The translations under genes and the position numbers were made by a program. A stretch of 15,791 nt of DNA from CAYXWM01 sp964392115 (GTDB lineage: Bacteria > Bacillota > Clostridia > Lachnospirales > WRBF01). Position 1 is the stretch's first letter. Every line of letters begins with the position of its first letter. The notes beneath the pieces were generated by a model. The model was not told the origin of the DNA and ran no database searches. It saw nothing but the letters and a program-made list of their open reading frames with translations. Below, piece after piece: positions 1-6,297 of the stretch. The stretch covers positions 1 to 15,791 of the forward strand of contig CAYMOU010000065.1 in the NCBI GenBank assembly GCA_964392115.1, written 5' to 3'.

Positions 1-7
1 GCTGCAT
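1..7 (-). CDS. 5' end of the next flagellar gene, probably fliF (partial)
   Basis: On the minus strand an ATG (7 to 5) is followed by CAG and then the window ends. A strong Shine-Dalgarno GAGGTGAG lies at 18-11, and the codon directly before the ATG is an in-frame TAA stop, so a gene very likely starts here. Only two codons are visible, so the identity rests on order: in Firmicutes flgB, flgC and fliE are normally followed by fliF, which encodes the MS-ring protein of the flagellar basal body. The name is inference; the start signal is seen. Confidence 0.45.
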
Positions 8-253
8 TTACTCACCTCATTAGGACACCGGTTAACCGTTTACATTAACATAAGACAAGTTCTCATGTCAGGCACCGGCCGCAAACCGTCATTCTTCCAC
101 CAAGTGGCCGGAGTATTGTCGGTTTGTTCAAAAGCAGTATAGATTAAGGGAATTTTCTTCTTTTAAATATAATCTAACGTCCTTGTGTAAATAGGTATTA
201 TAAACCCGGTAAAACTTCCGTGTAATACCGTATTGGGTCGCATAGGACATTAA
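8..253. other. Spacer between fliE and the next flagellar gene (246 bp)
   Basis: No gene is seen here. The spacer contains a perfect 10-bp palindrome CGGTTAACCG at 29-38 just upstream of the Shine-Dalgarno of the next gene. It also has scattered CCGG-rich words with small pairing options, such as the hairpin CCAC-CAA-GTGG near 100-110. No T-run follows any hairpin on the minus strand, so I see no terminator and expect read-through from fliE. Confidence 0.4.
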
Positions 254-568
254 CTAGATTTGCATCCTCATTATTTCCCTGTAAGCCTCTACAGCTTTTG
301 TGGTAACCTGTAAGGTGAAATTCAGAGTAGAATAAGCCTTTTCCTGTGCCATCATAACCGACAATACATCGTCTGTTTTGCCGGTAACGTAATCGTTCTG
401 TGCTTTGTCGGCCGCTTTTTGATAGTTGTTGGTTTCGTTAATAACATTTAATGCTGCATTATAGAAATTTTCAAACAGATTATCTTTTTCTTTCGGTAGC
501 GCCTTTTTTGCGGCTATGTTTGAAAACGAAATGTTGTCTACCGACCCTATCGTAAACTCCATACTCAT
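254..568 (-). CDS. fliE: Flagellar hook-basal body protein FliE
   Basis: FliE is a small exported rod component that joins the MS ring (FliF) to the proximal rod (FlgB). The 104-residue length matches the family. The C-terminus carries the conserved family pattern: VMMAQEKAYSTLNFTLQVTT, then EAYREIMRMQI at the very end. The middle is polar and helical (about residues 28-60). There is no signal peptide, as expected for substrates of the flagellar type III export system. The start is the ATG at 568 with an AGGAGT Shine-Dalgarno seven bases upstream; a second ATG two codons later is possible. It is the third gene of a minus-strand flgB-flgC-fliE series, but sits 463 bp after flgC, far more than the near-zero spacing usual for this operon. 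Confidence 0.93.
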   Translation of the reverse strand: MSMEFTIGSVDNISFSNIAAKKALPKEKDNLFENFYNAALNVINETNNYQKAADKAQNDYVTGKTDDVLSVMMAQEKAYSTLNFTLQVTTKAVEAYREIMRMQI

Positions 569-693
569 ATTCGAAACTCCTTATATCTTTTTTCGAAGTT
601 ATATTAAATGCATCCGTTTTTTAATGTAAAACCGTTTTTTATCCGGTTCCCCAAAACCGGTACCGGCTTGTGCTTTTCTTTTTAATAAGCCCT

Positions 694-734
694 AAAGTCA
701 TATGTCCCGGGCAATGCCGGGGTATATGAACTTT
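694..734 (+). repeat. Long stem-loop in the flgC-fliE spacer
   Basis: The left arm 694-710 pairs with the right arm 717-734 around a 6-nt loop (GCAATG). All 17 left-arm bases are paired, with one bulged A at 730. Read as plus-strand RNA, two adjacent pairs are G-U wobbles (705-722 and 704-723). Read as minus-strand RNA these become A-C mismatches. The fold is therefore better on the strand opposite to the flagellar genes. No T-run follows on either side, so it is not an ordinary terminator. Confidence 0.5.
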
Positions 735-900
735 GCTGTCTTTATCAAGTCATATTTGTCGAAAGTTGATGTATCAATCTTATGGTTGACAACATTATGA
801 ATTGTTTATTTATATGATTTAACAGCTTTATTAATAATTCTTTATTTGCAAATATCAGTAGGGATTTAACGCAGAAACCCTTATTATTTAATGCCAAGGC

Positions 901-956
901 TAAATATTTAAAAACCCCGGCCGGATTTCCTCGGAAATTTTCGTCCGCAATATTTA
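901..956. repeat. Three-tier inverted repeat in the flgC-fliE spacer
   Basis: An outer stem pairs 901-908 with 949-956 (TAAATATT/AATATTTA). Inside it CGGA (922-925) can pair with TCCG (944-947), and ATTTCC (925-930) with GGAAAT (933-938). The inner pairings form a compact hairpin inside a larger loop. The outer arms are AT-only and could occur by chance; the inner part is more convincing. Confidence 0.35.
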
Positions 957-1031
957 AATTTCATGTACACATTTATAGGGTTACAAATAAATACATACTA
1001 TGGACATTTGCGTTTTTTTAGGCAGCAATAC

Positions 1032-1484
1032 TTAACGGCTGATTTCCAGCGTCTTTTGTAACATACTTTTTGTTGTGTTCATAGCCGTCAAGTTTGCTTC
1101 ATACGAACGGCTGGCGGAAATCATGTTAACCATTTCTTGAACAACGTTTACGTTAGGCATAATAACGTAACCGTCTTTGTCAGCGTCCGGATGTTCCGGT
1201 TCGTATACACGATTACCCGGGGTTTTATCCTCTACAATTCGAGAGGCACGAACACCTTTGCCCACCGAATGTTCCGCAGAGGCATTTACCGCTTTGTTAA
1301 GGGCATTTTCAAAGCTGTTCAATTCTTTACGTTCTTGAAACAATACTATTTTTCTTTTATATGGTTTTCCGTCCGTTGCTCTTGTAGTATTTATGTTTGC
1401 TAAGTTTTCGGATATAACGTCCATACGAATACGTTGGGCAGTCAAGCCGCTGGCACTGATGTTCATGGAATCAAAAAACGACAT
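1032..1484 (-). CDS. flgC: Flagellar basal-body rod protein FlgC
   Basis: FlgC is a proximal-rod subunit of the flagellum, exported through the flagellar type III apparatus and assembled above FliE and FlgB. The 150-residue length fits the family (about 135-150). The N-terminal rod-protein motif is seen at residues 11-34 (ASGLTAQRIRMDVISENLAN). The FlgC-specific block follows: YEPEHPDADKDGYVIMPNV at about 94-112, then a C-terminal helix with SASRSYEANLTAMNTTKSM at about 123-141. The start is the ATG at 1484 with GGAGGG five bases upstream. It lies 370 bp downstream of flgB, an unusually wide gap. Transcription probably comes from the promoter upstream of flgB, since I could not find a convincing promoter in the gap. 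Confidence 0.95.
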   Translation of the reverse strand: MSFFDSMNISASGLTAQRIRMDVISENLANINTTRATDGKPYKRKIVLFQERKELNSFENALNKAVNASAEHSVGKGVRASRIVEDKTPGNRVYEPEHPDADKDGYVIMPNVNVVQEMVNMISASRSYEANLTAMNTTKSMLQKTLEISR

Positions 1485-1854
1485 ACTTTCCCTCCTGTAT
1501 TTTTTGCTATGCAGTACTCGTTACAAAATCAGAAATAAGGCAAAACCCATATCGTCCGTTTTTATGTTTGTTCCTTATATTAATGTAAGAGAATTAATAC
1601 AATCAAACCTTATTCTTTATTTGCGGGATTGCACCGGGTTTTGTTTTGCACCGGTTAATAATAAATATCGTTTTAATAATAAATATTGAATTAATAATAA
1701 ATATCATTAAATAATTAAATTCTTAATCAAATTACAGTCTGTTGGGCCAATGACTGATAACCCGGCCCGTGATTAACTTGCCGATTATCCTTTCTATATG
1801 CGTAAAAAATGCAATAAAGGTGAACCCGGGCTTCGTTAAAGGGATAGGTTAAAG
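1485..1854. other. Long spacer between flgB and flgC with tandem repeats (370 bp)
   Basis: I see no gene here. The spacer is AT-rich and contains three exact copies of a 14-bp word with an 18-bp period (1655-1704). Next to it are two copies of TTGCACCGG (1629-1637 and 1646-1654), 17 bp apart. No promoter with good -35 and -10 boxes facing flgC was found, and no terminator. A plus-strand open frame that crosses this region lacks a ribosome binding site and reads antisense into flgC. Confidence 0.45.
1655..1704. repeat. Three tandem 14-bp repeats, 18-bp period
   Basis: The word TTAATAATAAATAT occurs exactly at 1655-1668, 1673-1686 and 1691-1704. The 4-bp linkers differ (CGTT, TGAA, CATT). The exact period and variable linkers look iteron-like, as for a repeated protein-binding site, but low-complexity AT DNA can also give such runs. 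The repeat sits in the flgB-flgC spacer about 170-220 bp upstream of the flgC start. Confidence 0.7.
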
Positions 1855-2229
1855 TTATTTTGAAACAGCAAGATTTATACGCTTATAATTGTTTATAACG
1901 CCCTGGGCCATAACATCATATTTAACGGCGTTTTGATATAAGTCCACCATTTCAACTTCTATATCAACATTGTTTTTGTCCATTCTGTAATTATAATTTT
2001 TATACTGCACAACGGTGGTAGGCGTAACCGAGGAAAGGTCTAAGCGACCGGTCTCCTTAAAGTTACCGATGGCCTTTTTGAGAGCGTCCTCAAACAAAAC
2101 CTTCTTCTTTTTATATCCGGGTACGTCAGCGTTGGCAATATTATTTTGTATAACGTCGTTGCGCTTTACCGAGGCCTGCAATGCGGATTCTAAAATATCG
2201 TTTTGTACAAACAAATTGTCAAAGGTCAC
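1855..2229 (-). CDS. flgB: Flagellar basal-body rod protein FlgB
   Basis: FlgB is a proximal-rod subunit contacting FliE and FlgC. The 124 residues match the family. The rod-protein signature NNIANADVPGYK is at residues 29-40. The FlgB-type C-terminal block, containing NNVDIEVEMVDLYQNAVKYD, is at about 86-105. The start codon is GTG (2229-2227), chosen because GGAGGTG lies five bases upstream (2241-2235). It is the first gene of the minus-strand flagellar cluster. A near-consensus sigma-A promoter about 400 bp upstream (2657-2629) would give a leader of roughly 390 nt. A TTTTTCTC/GAGAAAAA hairpin (2249-2274) stands just before the ribosome binding site and could influence translation. Confidence 0.94.
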   Translation of the reverse strand: MTFDNLFVQNDILESALQASVKRNDVIQNNIANADVPGYKKKKVLFEDALKKAIGNFKETGRLDLSSVTPTTVVQYKNYNYRMDKNNVDIEVEMVDLYQNAVKYDVMAQGVINNYKRINLAVSK

Positions 2230-2628
2230 GTCTTCACCTCCGTAAGACTTTTTCTCCCGCTTTTTAGAGAAAAATCCATATTAAAACAGTTACCCTATCA
2301 GGTAATTAAAATTCTTAATCGGTTGTTTTTATCCAAGTAAATCAAAACAAACCAATGAATACCGTTTTATATTAATTCCGGTATAGTTATCAAAAGTTAT
2401 TATAATCCAATACAAACAATATCATACCAAATTATTTAAAATATGACTGTAATAAACAAAATAATATCCGGAAACTGTAAAAAAATCGAAAATAAGGCTA
2501 CGTCTGCATTACCGCCCTTAAAGGCAAAATAATAAACAAAATACCGCCTTTTGTCAAAGGTTTTACAAATATGTAAATTCAAGCAAATTAATATCTAAAT
2601 ATTTCCCCATTAAGAAATATTTACTATA

Positions 2629-2657
2629 AATATACATTAGGTTAATTTAAGTGTCAA
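2629..2657 (-). promoter_or_regulatory. Sigma-A promoter facing flgB
   Basis: On the minus strand the -35 box is a perfect TTGACA (2657-2652). It is followed by 17 bases and then TATATT (2634-2629), one mismatch from TATAAT. Transcription would start near 2622, about 390 nt before the flgB start. No sigma-D (motility sigma) site was found upstream of flgB, which fits an early flagellar operon read by the housekeeping factor. Confidence 0.65.
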
Positions 2658-2711
2658 GAAAATACTTATGATTTTGAATCATTAGCATTTGTTTGTTTCA
2701 CGGCAAATAAT

Positions 2712-2725
2712 TAAATTATAATTTA
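2712..2725. repeat. 14-bp perfect AT palindrome between the divergent promoters
   Basis: TAAATTATAATTTA is its own reverse complement. It lies between the minus-strand flgB promoter and the plus-strand glgC promoter, where an operator could sit. In AT-rich DNA such a palindrome may be coincidental. Confidence 0.3.
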
Positions 2726-2947
2726 TAAATCATTAACATAAGATTGATTACTGTTATTGCTTTAAATACTATTGTTTAACGGGGATAGTAAAGTTATTTT
2801 GTGAAATTACTAATATTGATAGAATCCGAATATTTAAAATCTTTGGATCGGGAATTAAACCCTAGCTTTCATGCATACAAATTGTTTTAAATCTTTTAAA
2901 TTTACGTACAAACTTCGCTGCCGAAATATATAATATTTTCATAAAAC

Positions 2948-2976
2948 TTGAAAAACCATATTAAGCATGATATAAT
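2948..2976 (+). promoter_or_regulatory. Sigma-A promoter facing glgC
   Basis: TTGAAA (2948-2953), a 17-bp spacer and a perfect TATAAT (2971-2976). Transcription would start near 2983 and give a leader of about 415 nt before the glgC ATG. A weaker alternative is TTGACT (3079-3084) with GAAAAT (3101-3106), which overlaps the small palindrome CTTACAGTAAG (3083-3093). Confidence 0.65.
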
Positions 2977-3164
2977 AAAATTACCCAATTTAGTAACATA
3001 AATATGTATATGTTAACCATTTCTTATGGTATTGTGTTTGATTATTAGAAATCTTAATAAGAAATTTGCAAAACTTTATTGACTTACAGTAAGATTTATG
3101 GAAAATTAAGTAATTGCGAAAATTATTGTTCCGTTTACAATTTGTTACCGGGCATATTTAATTA

Positions 3165-3334
3165 CGGTTAAAATATTAACCGGTGGCTTTTCTGCCGGGT
3201 TTACAGTAAGCGGTTAAACAGTTTTTTTACCGATTTTGTTATACGAAGTTCCCTTTGTCTCAAACACAATCCGGGAATCCACGGCTTCGCCTAACATAAT
3301 ATAAAGAAAAATCGTTTCCGTCAGGCGACTTCGT
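3165..3334 (+). promoter_or_regulatory. Possible structured leader or attenuator of glgC
   Basis: Several pairings exclude one another. CGGTTAA (3165-3171) can pair with TTAACCG (3176-3182), while AACC (3178-3181) can instead pair with GGTT further down. GTTTA (3199-3203) pairs with TAAAC (3215-3219), and a T7 tract follows at 3222-3228, like a weak intrinsic terminator. Downstream, CGAAG-TTCCC (3244-3253) pairs with GGGAA (3273-3277) and CTTCG (3285-3289), but ACGAAGT (3243-3249) also matches ACTTCGT (3328-3334). The stems are short and no known riboswitch was recognised. Confidence 0.3.
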
Positions 3335-3399
3335 TTACCAACACAAATCGTATACTAATCATGCATTTACTTAATTGCCATAACGGGGAGGACGAATAT

Positions 3400-4686
3400 A
3401 TGCGTAAGAAAGAGATGATTGCTTTATTGCTTGCCGGGGGGCAAGGCAGCAGATTGGGTGTTCTGACAACCAATAAAGCAAAACCTGCAGTATCTTTTGG
3501 CGGAAAATACAGAATCATCGATTTTCCCATGAGTAATTGCATTAACTCCGGCGTGGATACGGTTGGAGTGTTAACCCAGTACGAACCTCTTTTGCTTAAT
3601 AAGCACATAGGAATAGGTATACCCTGGGACTTGGACCGTCGCTCAGGCGGGGTAACCATCCTTGCACCTCATGTTAAAAGTGCGGAAGAAGGCGGTTTCT
3701 ATTCCGGTACGGCAAATGCCATCTACCAAAACCTTACTTATATAAACAGCTACAATCCTGAATATGTTCTTATTCTGTCCGGTGACCATATATATAAAAT
3801 GGATTATTCCAAAATGTTGGAATTTCATAAGAAAAACAACTGCCACGCAACCATAGCCGTATTGGAAGTTACCATGGAAGAAGCAACCCGTTACGGCATT
3901 ATGAACACGGACGAAAACGACCTCATCTACGAGTTTGAGGAAAAACCCAAAAATCCCAAGAGCAATCTGGCTTCTATGGGCATTTATATATTCACATGGG
4001 AAAAACTCAAAGAATGCCTTATTAAGGACAACAAAGTTCATCCGGACAGTGACTTCGGCAAGCATATTATACCCATGATGCTTGATGCCAAAATGACCCT
4101 TTACGCCTATCGTTTTAACGATTACTGGAAAGACGTGGGCACTATCGAATCCTACTGGGCGGCAAATATGGAACTTATACGCACCGTACCTGAATTTAAC
4201 CTCTACGAAGATTACTGGAACATTTACACCGATGCCGACCATCAACCGCCGCTCTATACCGGCGAAGAATCGGAAGTAAGCACCAGCCTTATTTCTGAAG
4301 GCTGTGAAATTTACGGCACGGTTATAAACTCCGTATTGGGCCCGGAAGTTTTTGTGGATAAGGGCGCTTACATTAAAGACTCTATTATTATGGGCTATTG
4401 TTCCATAGGCAAGGATTGTCATATAGACCGCTGCATTATAGACGAACGCTCTAAAATCGGTGATAACGTTAAAATGGGTACGGGAGAAAACACTGCAAAC
4501 GAGTTGAAACCCGATATTTACAACACCGGCATTACCGTAGTGGGCGACAACTCTGTTGTTCCGGCCGGCGTTGAAATCGGTAAAAATTGCGTTATTCACG
4601 GCGTTACCCAATTATCGGACTTTGGTGACAACGGTTTCTTGCCAAGCGGCGGAACGGTACTTATTGAAGAAGAGGTGAACTTATGA
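3400..4686 (+). CDS. glgC: Glucose-1-phosphate adenylyltransferase GlgC
   Basis: GlgC makes ADP-glucose and pyrophosphate from ATP and glucose-1-phosphate, the committed step of bacterial glycogen synthesis in the cytosol. From the ATG at 3400 it has 428 residues, the usual family length. Residues 1-250 form the nucleotidyltransferase domain. Visible landmarks are LAGGQGSRLG (11-20), AKPAVSFGGKYRIIDFP (27-43), the metal-binding Asp in SGDH (127-130), the sugar-phosphate Lys in EEKP (180-183) and WKDVGT (243-248). The C-terminal part (about 290-428) has the isoleucine/glycine-rich pattern of a left-handed beta helix. The start at 3400 is preferred because GGGGAGG (3385-3391) lies eight bases before it. 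An in-frame ATG at 3361 has no Shine-Dalgarno. The stop overlaps the glgD start by four bases, so the two are translationally coupled. A long leader precedes it. Confidence 0.96.
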   Translation: MRKKEMIALLLAGGQGSRLGVLTTNKAKPAVSFGGKYRIIDFPMSNCINSGVDTVGVLTQYEPLLLNKHIGIGIPWDLDRRSGGVTILAPHVKSAEEGGFYSGTANAIYQNLTYINSYNPEYVLILSGDHIYKMDYSKMLEFHKKNNCHATIAVLEVTMEEATRYGIMNTDENDLIYEFEEKPKNPKSNLASMGIYIFTWEKLKECLIKDNKVHPDSDFGKHIIPMMLDAKMTLYAYRFNDYWKDVGTIESYWAANMELIRTVPEFNLYEDYWNIYTDADHQPPLYTGEESEVSTSLISEGCEIYGTVINSVLGPEVFVDKGAYIKDSIIMGYCSIGKDCHIDRCIIDERSKIGDNVKMGTGENTANELKPDIYNTGITVVGDNSVVPAGVEIGKNCVIHGVTQLSDFGDNGFLPSGGTVLIEEEVNL

Positions 4687-5792
4687 AAGCTATAGGTGTA
4701 ATTCTTGCGGGCGGTAACAACGAAAAATTGGGCGCTTTGACTGACAAGCGAGCTTTGGCGGCTATCCCTGTGGGAAGCTGTTATCGCAGTCTTGACTTTA
4801 GTTTAAGCAGTATGTCCAATTCCGGCATAGGCAAGGTTGCCGTTATAACTCAATATAACTCACGCTCTTTGCATGATCATCTTTCCTCAGCGAAATGGTG
4901 GAACTTGGGTCGTAAACAAGGCGGTTTGTTTGTATTCTCACCTTATCTGTCCAATAACAATTCGTTTTGGTTCAGAGGCACAGCCGATTCTTTGTACCAA
5001 AACATTACTTACTTAAAGTACGGCACCGAGCCTTATGTTATTATAGCCTCCGGAGATGCCGTTTATAAAATGGACTATAATCAGCTGTTAAAACAACACG
5101 TTTCTACAGGTGCCGAAATTACTCTGGTTTACAAGGATTTAGAGGACGAAGACATCAGAAACTACGGTGCTGTTGAATTGGACAGTACAGGCAGATTGAC
5201 AGACCTTGAGGAAAAACCCATAGAACACGATTCCAGCAAAATATCCATGGGTATCTACGTTATTTCCAGAACGCTGTTAATCAAGCTTTTAGACACCATT
5301 ATCCCCGAAGGCCGCTATGATTTTGTAAAAGATATAGTTATAAGATACCGCCGTAAGCTTAAAATTATGGGCTATAAATTTGAAGGTTATTGGAGAGCCA
5401 TAAACAGCATTAACTCCTACTTTAACACAAATATGGATTTCCTGAAAAAAGACGTTAGGGAATTGTTCACCAAGAACTATCCTTATATAGAAACCAAACC
5501 CAAGGACGAACCACCGGCCAAATACAACGCCGGCTCACGTTCCTGCAATACCTTGGTAGGCTCCGGAAGTATCTTAAACGGATATACAGACAGCTCTGTA
5601 CTGTTCCGTAGGGTCTTCACCGGAGAAAAATCCGTAATCAAGAACTCCATTATAATGAACGGTTGTTATATAGGTAACAACTGTGTTATCGAAAACGCCA
5701 TTCTTGACAAAGAAGTGGTTCTGTCCGACGGCAAGCAAATCATCGGCACTGCCGAAGAACCTATCGTAATCCCCATGGGTTCGGTTCTTTAA
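4683..5792 (+). CDS. glgD: GlgD, non-catalytic partner of GlgC
   Basis: GlgD is a GlgC homologue found next to glgC in many Firmicutes. In the studied cases it forms a hetero-oligomer with GlgC and changes its activity. The 369 residues are shorter than GlgC (428). It keeps the fold landmarks GDAVYKMDY (124-132), EEKP (176-179) and the C-terminal beta-helix pattern. It has lost key residues: the GlgC sequence GGQGSRLG is GGNNEKLG (10-17), so the catalytic Arg is gone; AKPAVSFGGK is replaced by ALAAIPVGSC (24-33); and the metal-binding Asp of WKDVGT becomes Ala in WRAI (237-240). It is therefore almost certainly not an active pyrophosphorylase by itself. The ATG overlaps the glgC stop (ATGA), which supports equal production. 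No glgA or glgB follows here. Confidence 0.92.
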   Translation: MKAIGVILAGGNNEKLGALTDKRALAAIPVGSCYRSLDFSLSSMSNSGIGKVAVITQYNSRSLHDHLSSAKWWNLGRKQGGLFVFSPYLSNNNSFWFRGTADSLYQNITYLKYGTEPYVIIASGDAVYKMDYNQLLKQHVSTGAEITLVYKDLEDEDIRNYGAVELDSTGRLTDLEEKPIEHDSSKISMGIYVISRTLLIKLLDTIIPEGRYDFVKDIVIRYRRKLKIMGYKFEGYWRAINSINSYFNTNMDFLKKDVRELFTKNYPYIETKPKDEPPAKYNAGSRSCNTLVGSGSILNGYTDSSVLFRRVFTGEKSVIKNSIIMNGCYIGNNCVIENAILDKEVVLSDGKQIIGTAEEPIVIPMGSVL

Positions 5793-5818
5793 GCCGAAAT
5801 ATTCATAGGAACATTTAT

Positions 5819-5854
5819 TGCAGCAGCTTAATACTTTGTTATTAAGCTGCTGTA
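5819..5854 (+). terminator. Perfect 15-bp hairpin after glgD, no U-tract
   Basis: CAGCAGCTTAATA (5821-5833) pairs perfectly with 5840-5852 across the loop CTTTGT. Two outer pairs (one of them G-U) extend the stem to 15 bp. The bases after it (TATACCATAATAAAAT) contain no T-run. It may protect the 3' end of glgCD mRNA or act with the next hairpin. Confidence 0.5.
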
Positions 5855-5884
5855 TACCATAATAAAATGTAAGACCAACCCATT

Positions 5885-5910
5885 GTGTGCCTTTAATGCA
5901 CACTTTTATT
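5885..5910 (+). terminator. Intrinsic terminator of glgC-glgD
   Basis: GTGTGC (5885-5890) and GCACAC (5898-5903) form a 6-bp stem with a 7-nt loop. TTTTATT (5904-5910) follows immediately. It is about 95 bp after the glgD stop and upstream of the spoVG promoter. Confidence 0.55.
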
Positions 5911-6031
5911 CAAGCATCTCCAAACAAATTGTTTTGTATACATAATACTACTTATTCCTGAAATTGCTGTTTTTAGCACTTTAAGAAATGCATCTTTGTT
6001 CATACCTCACATAAATGCAGTAAAAAAAGTG

Positions 6032-6060
6032 TTGCTTTATTGCAATTTATATTATATAAT
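6032..6060 (+). promoter_or_regulatory. Sigma-A promoter of spoVG
   Basis: TTGCTT (6032-6037), 17 bases, then a perfect TATAAT (6055-6060). The predicted start near 6067 gives a leader of about 230 nt. In Bacillus, spoVG is read by sigma-H. I saw no AGGA/GAAT-type sigma-H promoter here. Confidence 0.6.
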
Positions 6061-6217
6061 AATTATGCAAACAGAAATATTTTTAAACTTGAAAGATTAA
6101 TATTTTTGTTGATTGCTTTTTTTATCGTTTATTACTAATTCCACGTTATCGACTAGAATATAAACCCTGCTTCATTGTTACCGGAGTTAGAAAAACAAAA
6201 AACCTTCGATTGGTTGT

Positions 6218-6252
6218 AATATGCGGCATATTTGGCATTTTGCCACGGCCGT
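6218..6252 (+). promoter_or_regulatory. Tandem hairpins in the spoVG leader
   Basis: AATATG-CGG-CATATT (6218-6232) is followed directly by TGGCA-TTT-TGCCA (6233-6245) and then by the palindrome ACGGCCGT (6245-6252). These sit about 45 nt before the spoVG start, where they could affect translation or mRNA stability. Confidence 0.35.
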
Positions 6253-6297
6253 ATACATAAAAATCAAATTGTATTTTCAAACAGAGAGGAGAACATC

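Larger units (their letters stand above)
569..1031. other. Long structured spacer between flgC and fliE (463 bp)
   Basis: No coding sequence with a ribosome binding site is seen on either strand. The spacer is AT-rich but contains islands of CCGG. It holds a long imperfect stem-loop at 694-734, a three-tier stem-loop at 901-956, a CCGGTT/AACCGG hairpin at 643-660 and an overlapping palindrome CCGGTACCGG at 657-666. No good sigma-A or sigma-D promoter facing fliE could be found. The function is unknown. Confidence 0.45.
2230..3399. other. Divergent intergenic region between flgB and glgC (1.17 kb)
   Basis: No protein or known RNA gene is recognised. From left to right it holds: the flgB Shine-Dalgarno and a hairpin (2249-2274); a minus-strand sigma-A promoter (2629-2657); a 14-bp perfect AT palindrome (2712-2725); a plus-strand sigma-A promoter (2948-2976); and a structured part (about 3165-3334) that would lie in the glgC leader. 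The middle is very AT-rich. An undescribed small RNA cannot be excluded. Confidence 0.5.
5793..6297. other. Intergenic region between glgD and spoVG (505 bp)
   Basis: No gene is seen. The region holds two hairpins ending the glgCD transcript (5819-5854 and 5885-5910), a sigma-A promoter (6032-6060), and a spoVG leader of about 230 nt with two tandem hairpins (6218-6245) close to the ribosome binding site. The rest is AT-rich and featureless to my eye. Confidence 0.55.

Noticed and set aside
786..816. TTGACA at 786-791 on the plus strand as a promoter
   Set aside because: The -35 box is perfect, but at 17 bp the -10 is only TTTATA, and the better TATATG needs a 19-bp spacer. No gene follows.
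1393..1689. 98-codon plus-strand open frame over flgC and its upstream spacer
   Set aside because: Its first third is antisense to flgC, it has no ribosome binding site, and it ends in the AT repeat.
1655..1704. CRISPR-like repeat array
   Set aside because: The repeats are 14 bp with only 4-bp linkers, AT-only, with no unique spacers and no cas genes.
3643..4611. Long 322-codon minus-strand open frame antisense to glgC
   Set aside because: It is a shadow of glgC: no ribosome binding site, composition rich in F/V/H from antisense codons, and glgC is clearly the real gene.
3142..6185. Shared word TTGTTACCGG at 3142-3151 and 6176-6185, and recurring CCGGTTA in several spacers
   Set aside because: Only 7-10 bp are shared, with different flanks. 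This may reflect base composition rather than a dispersed repeat.
6100..6297. A sigma-H promoter for spoVG as in Bacillus
   Set aside because: No AGGA element lies 11-12 bases before a GAAT element. The sigma-A promoter at 6032-6060 is much better.
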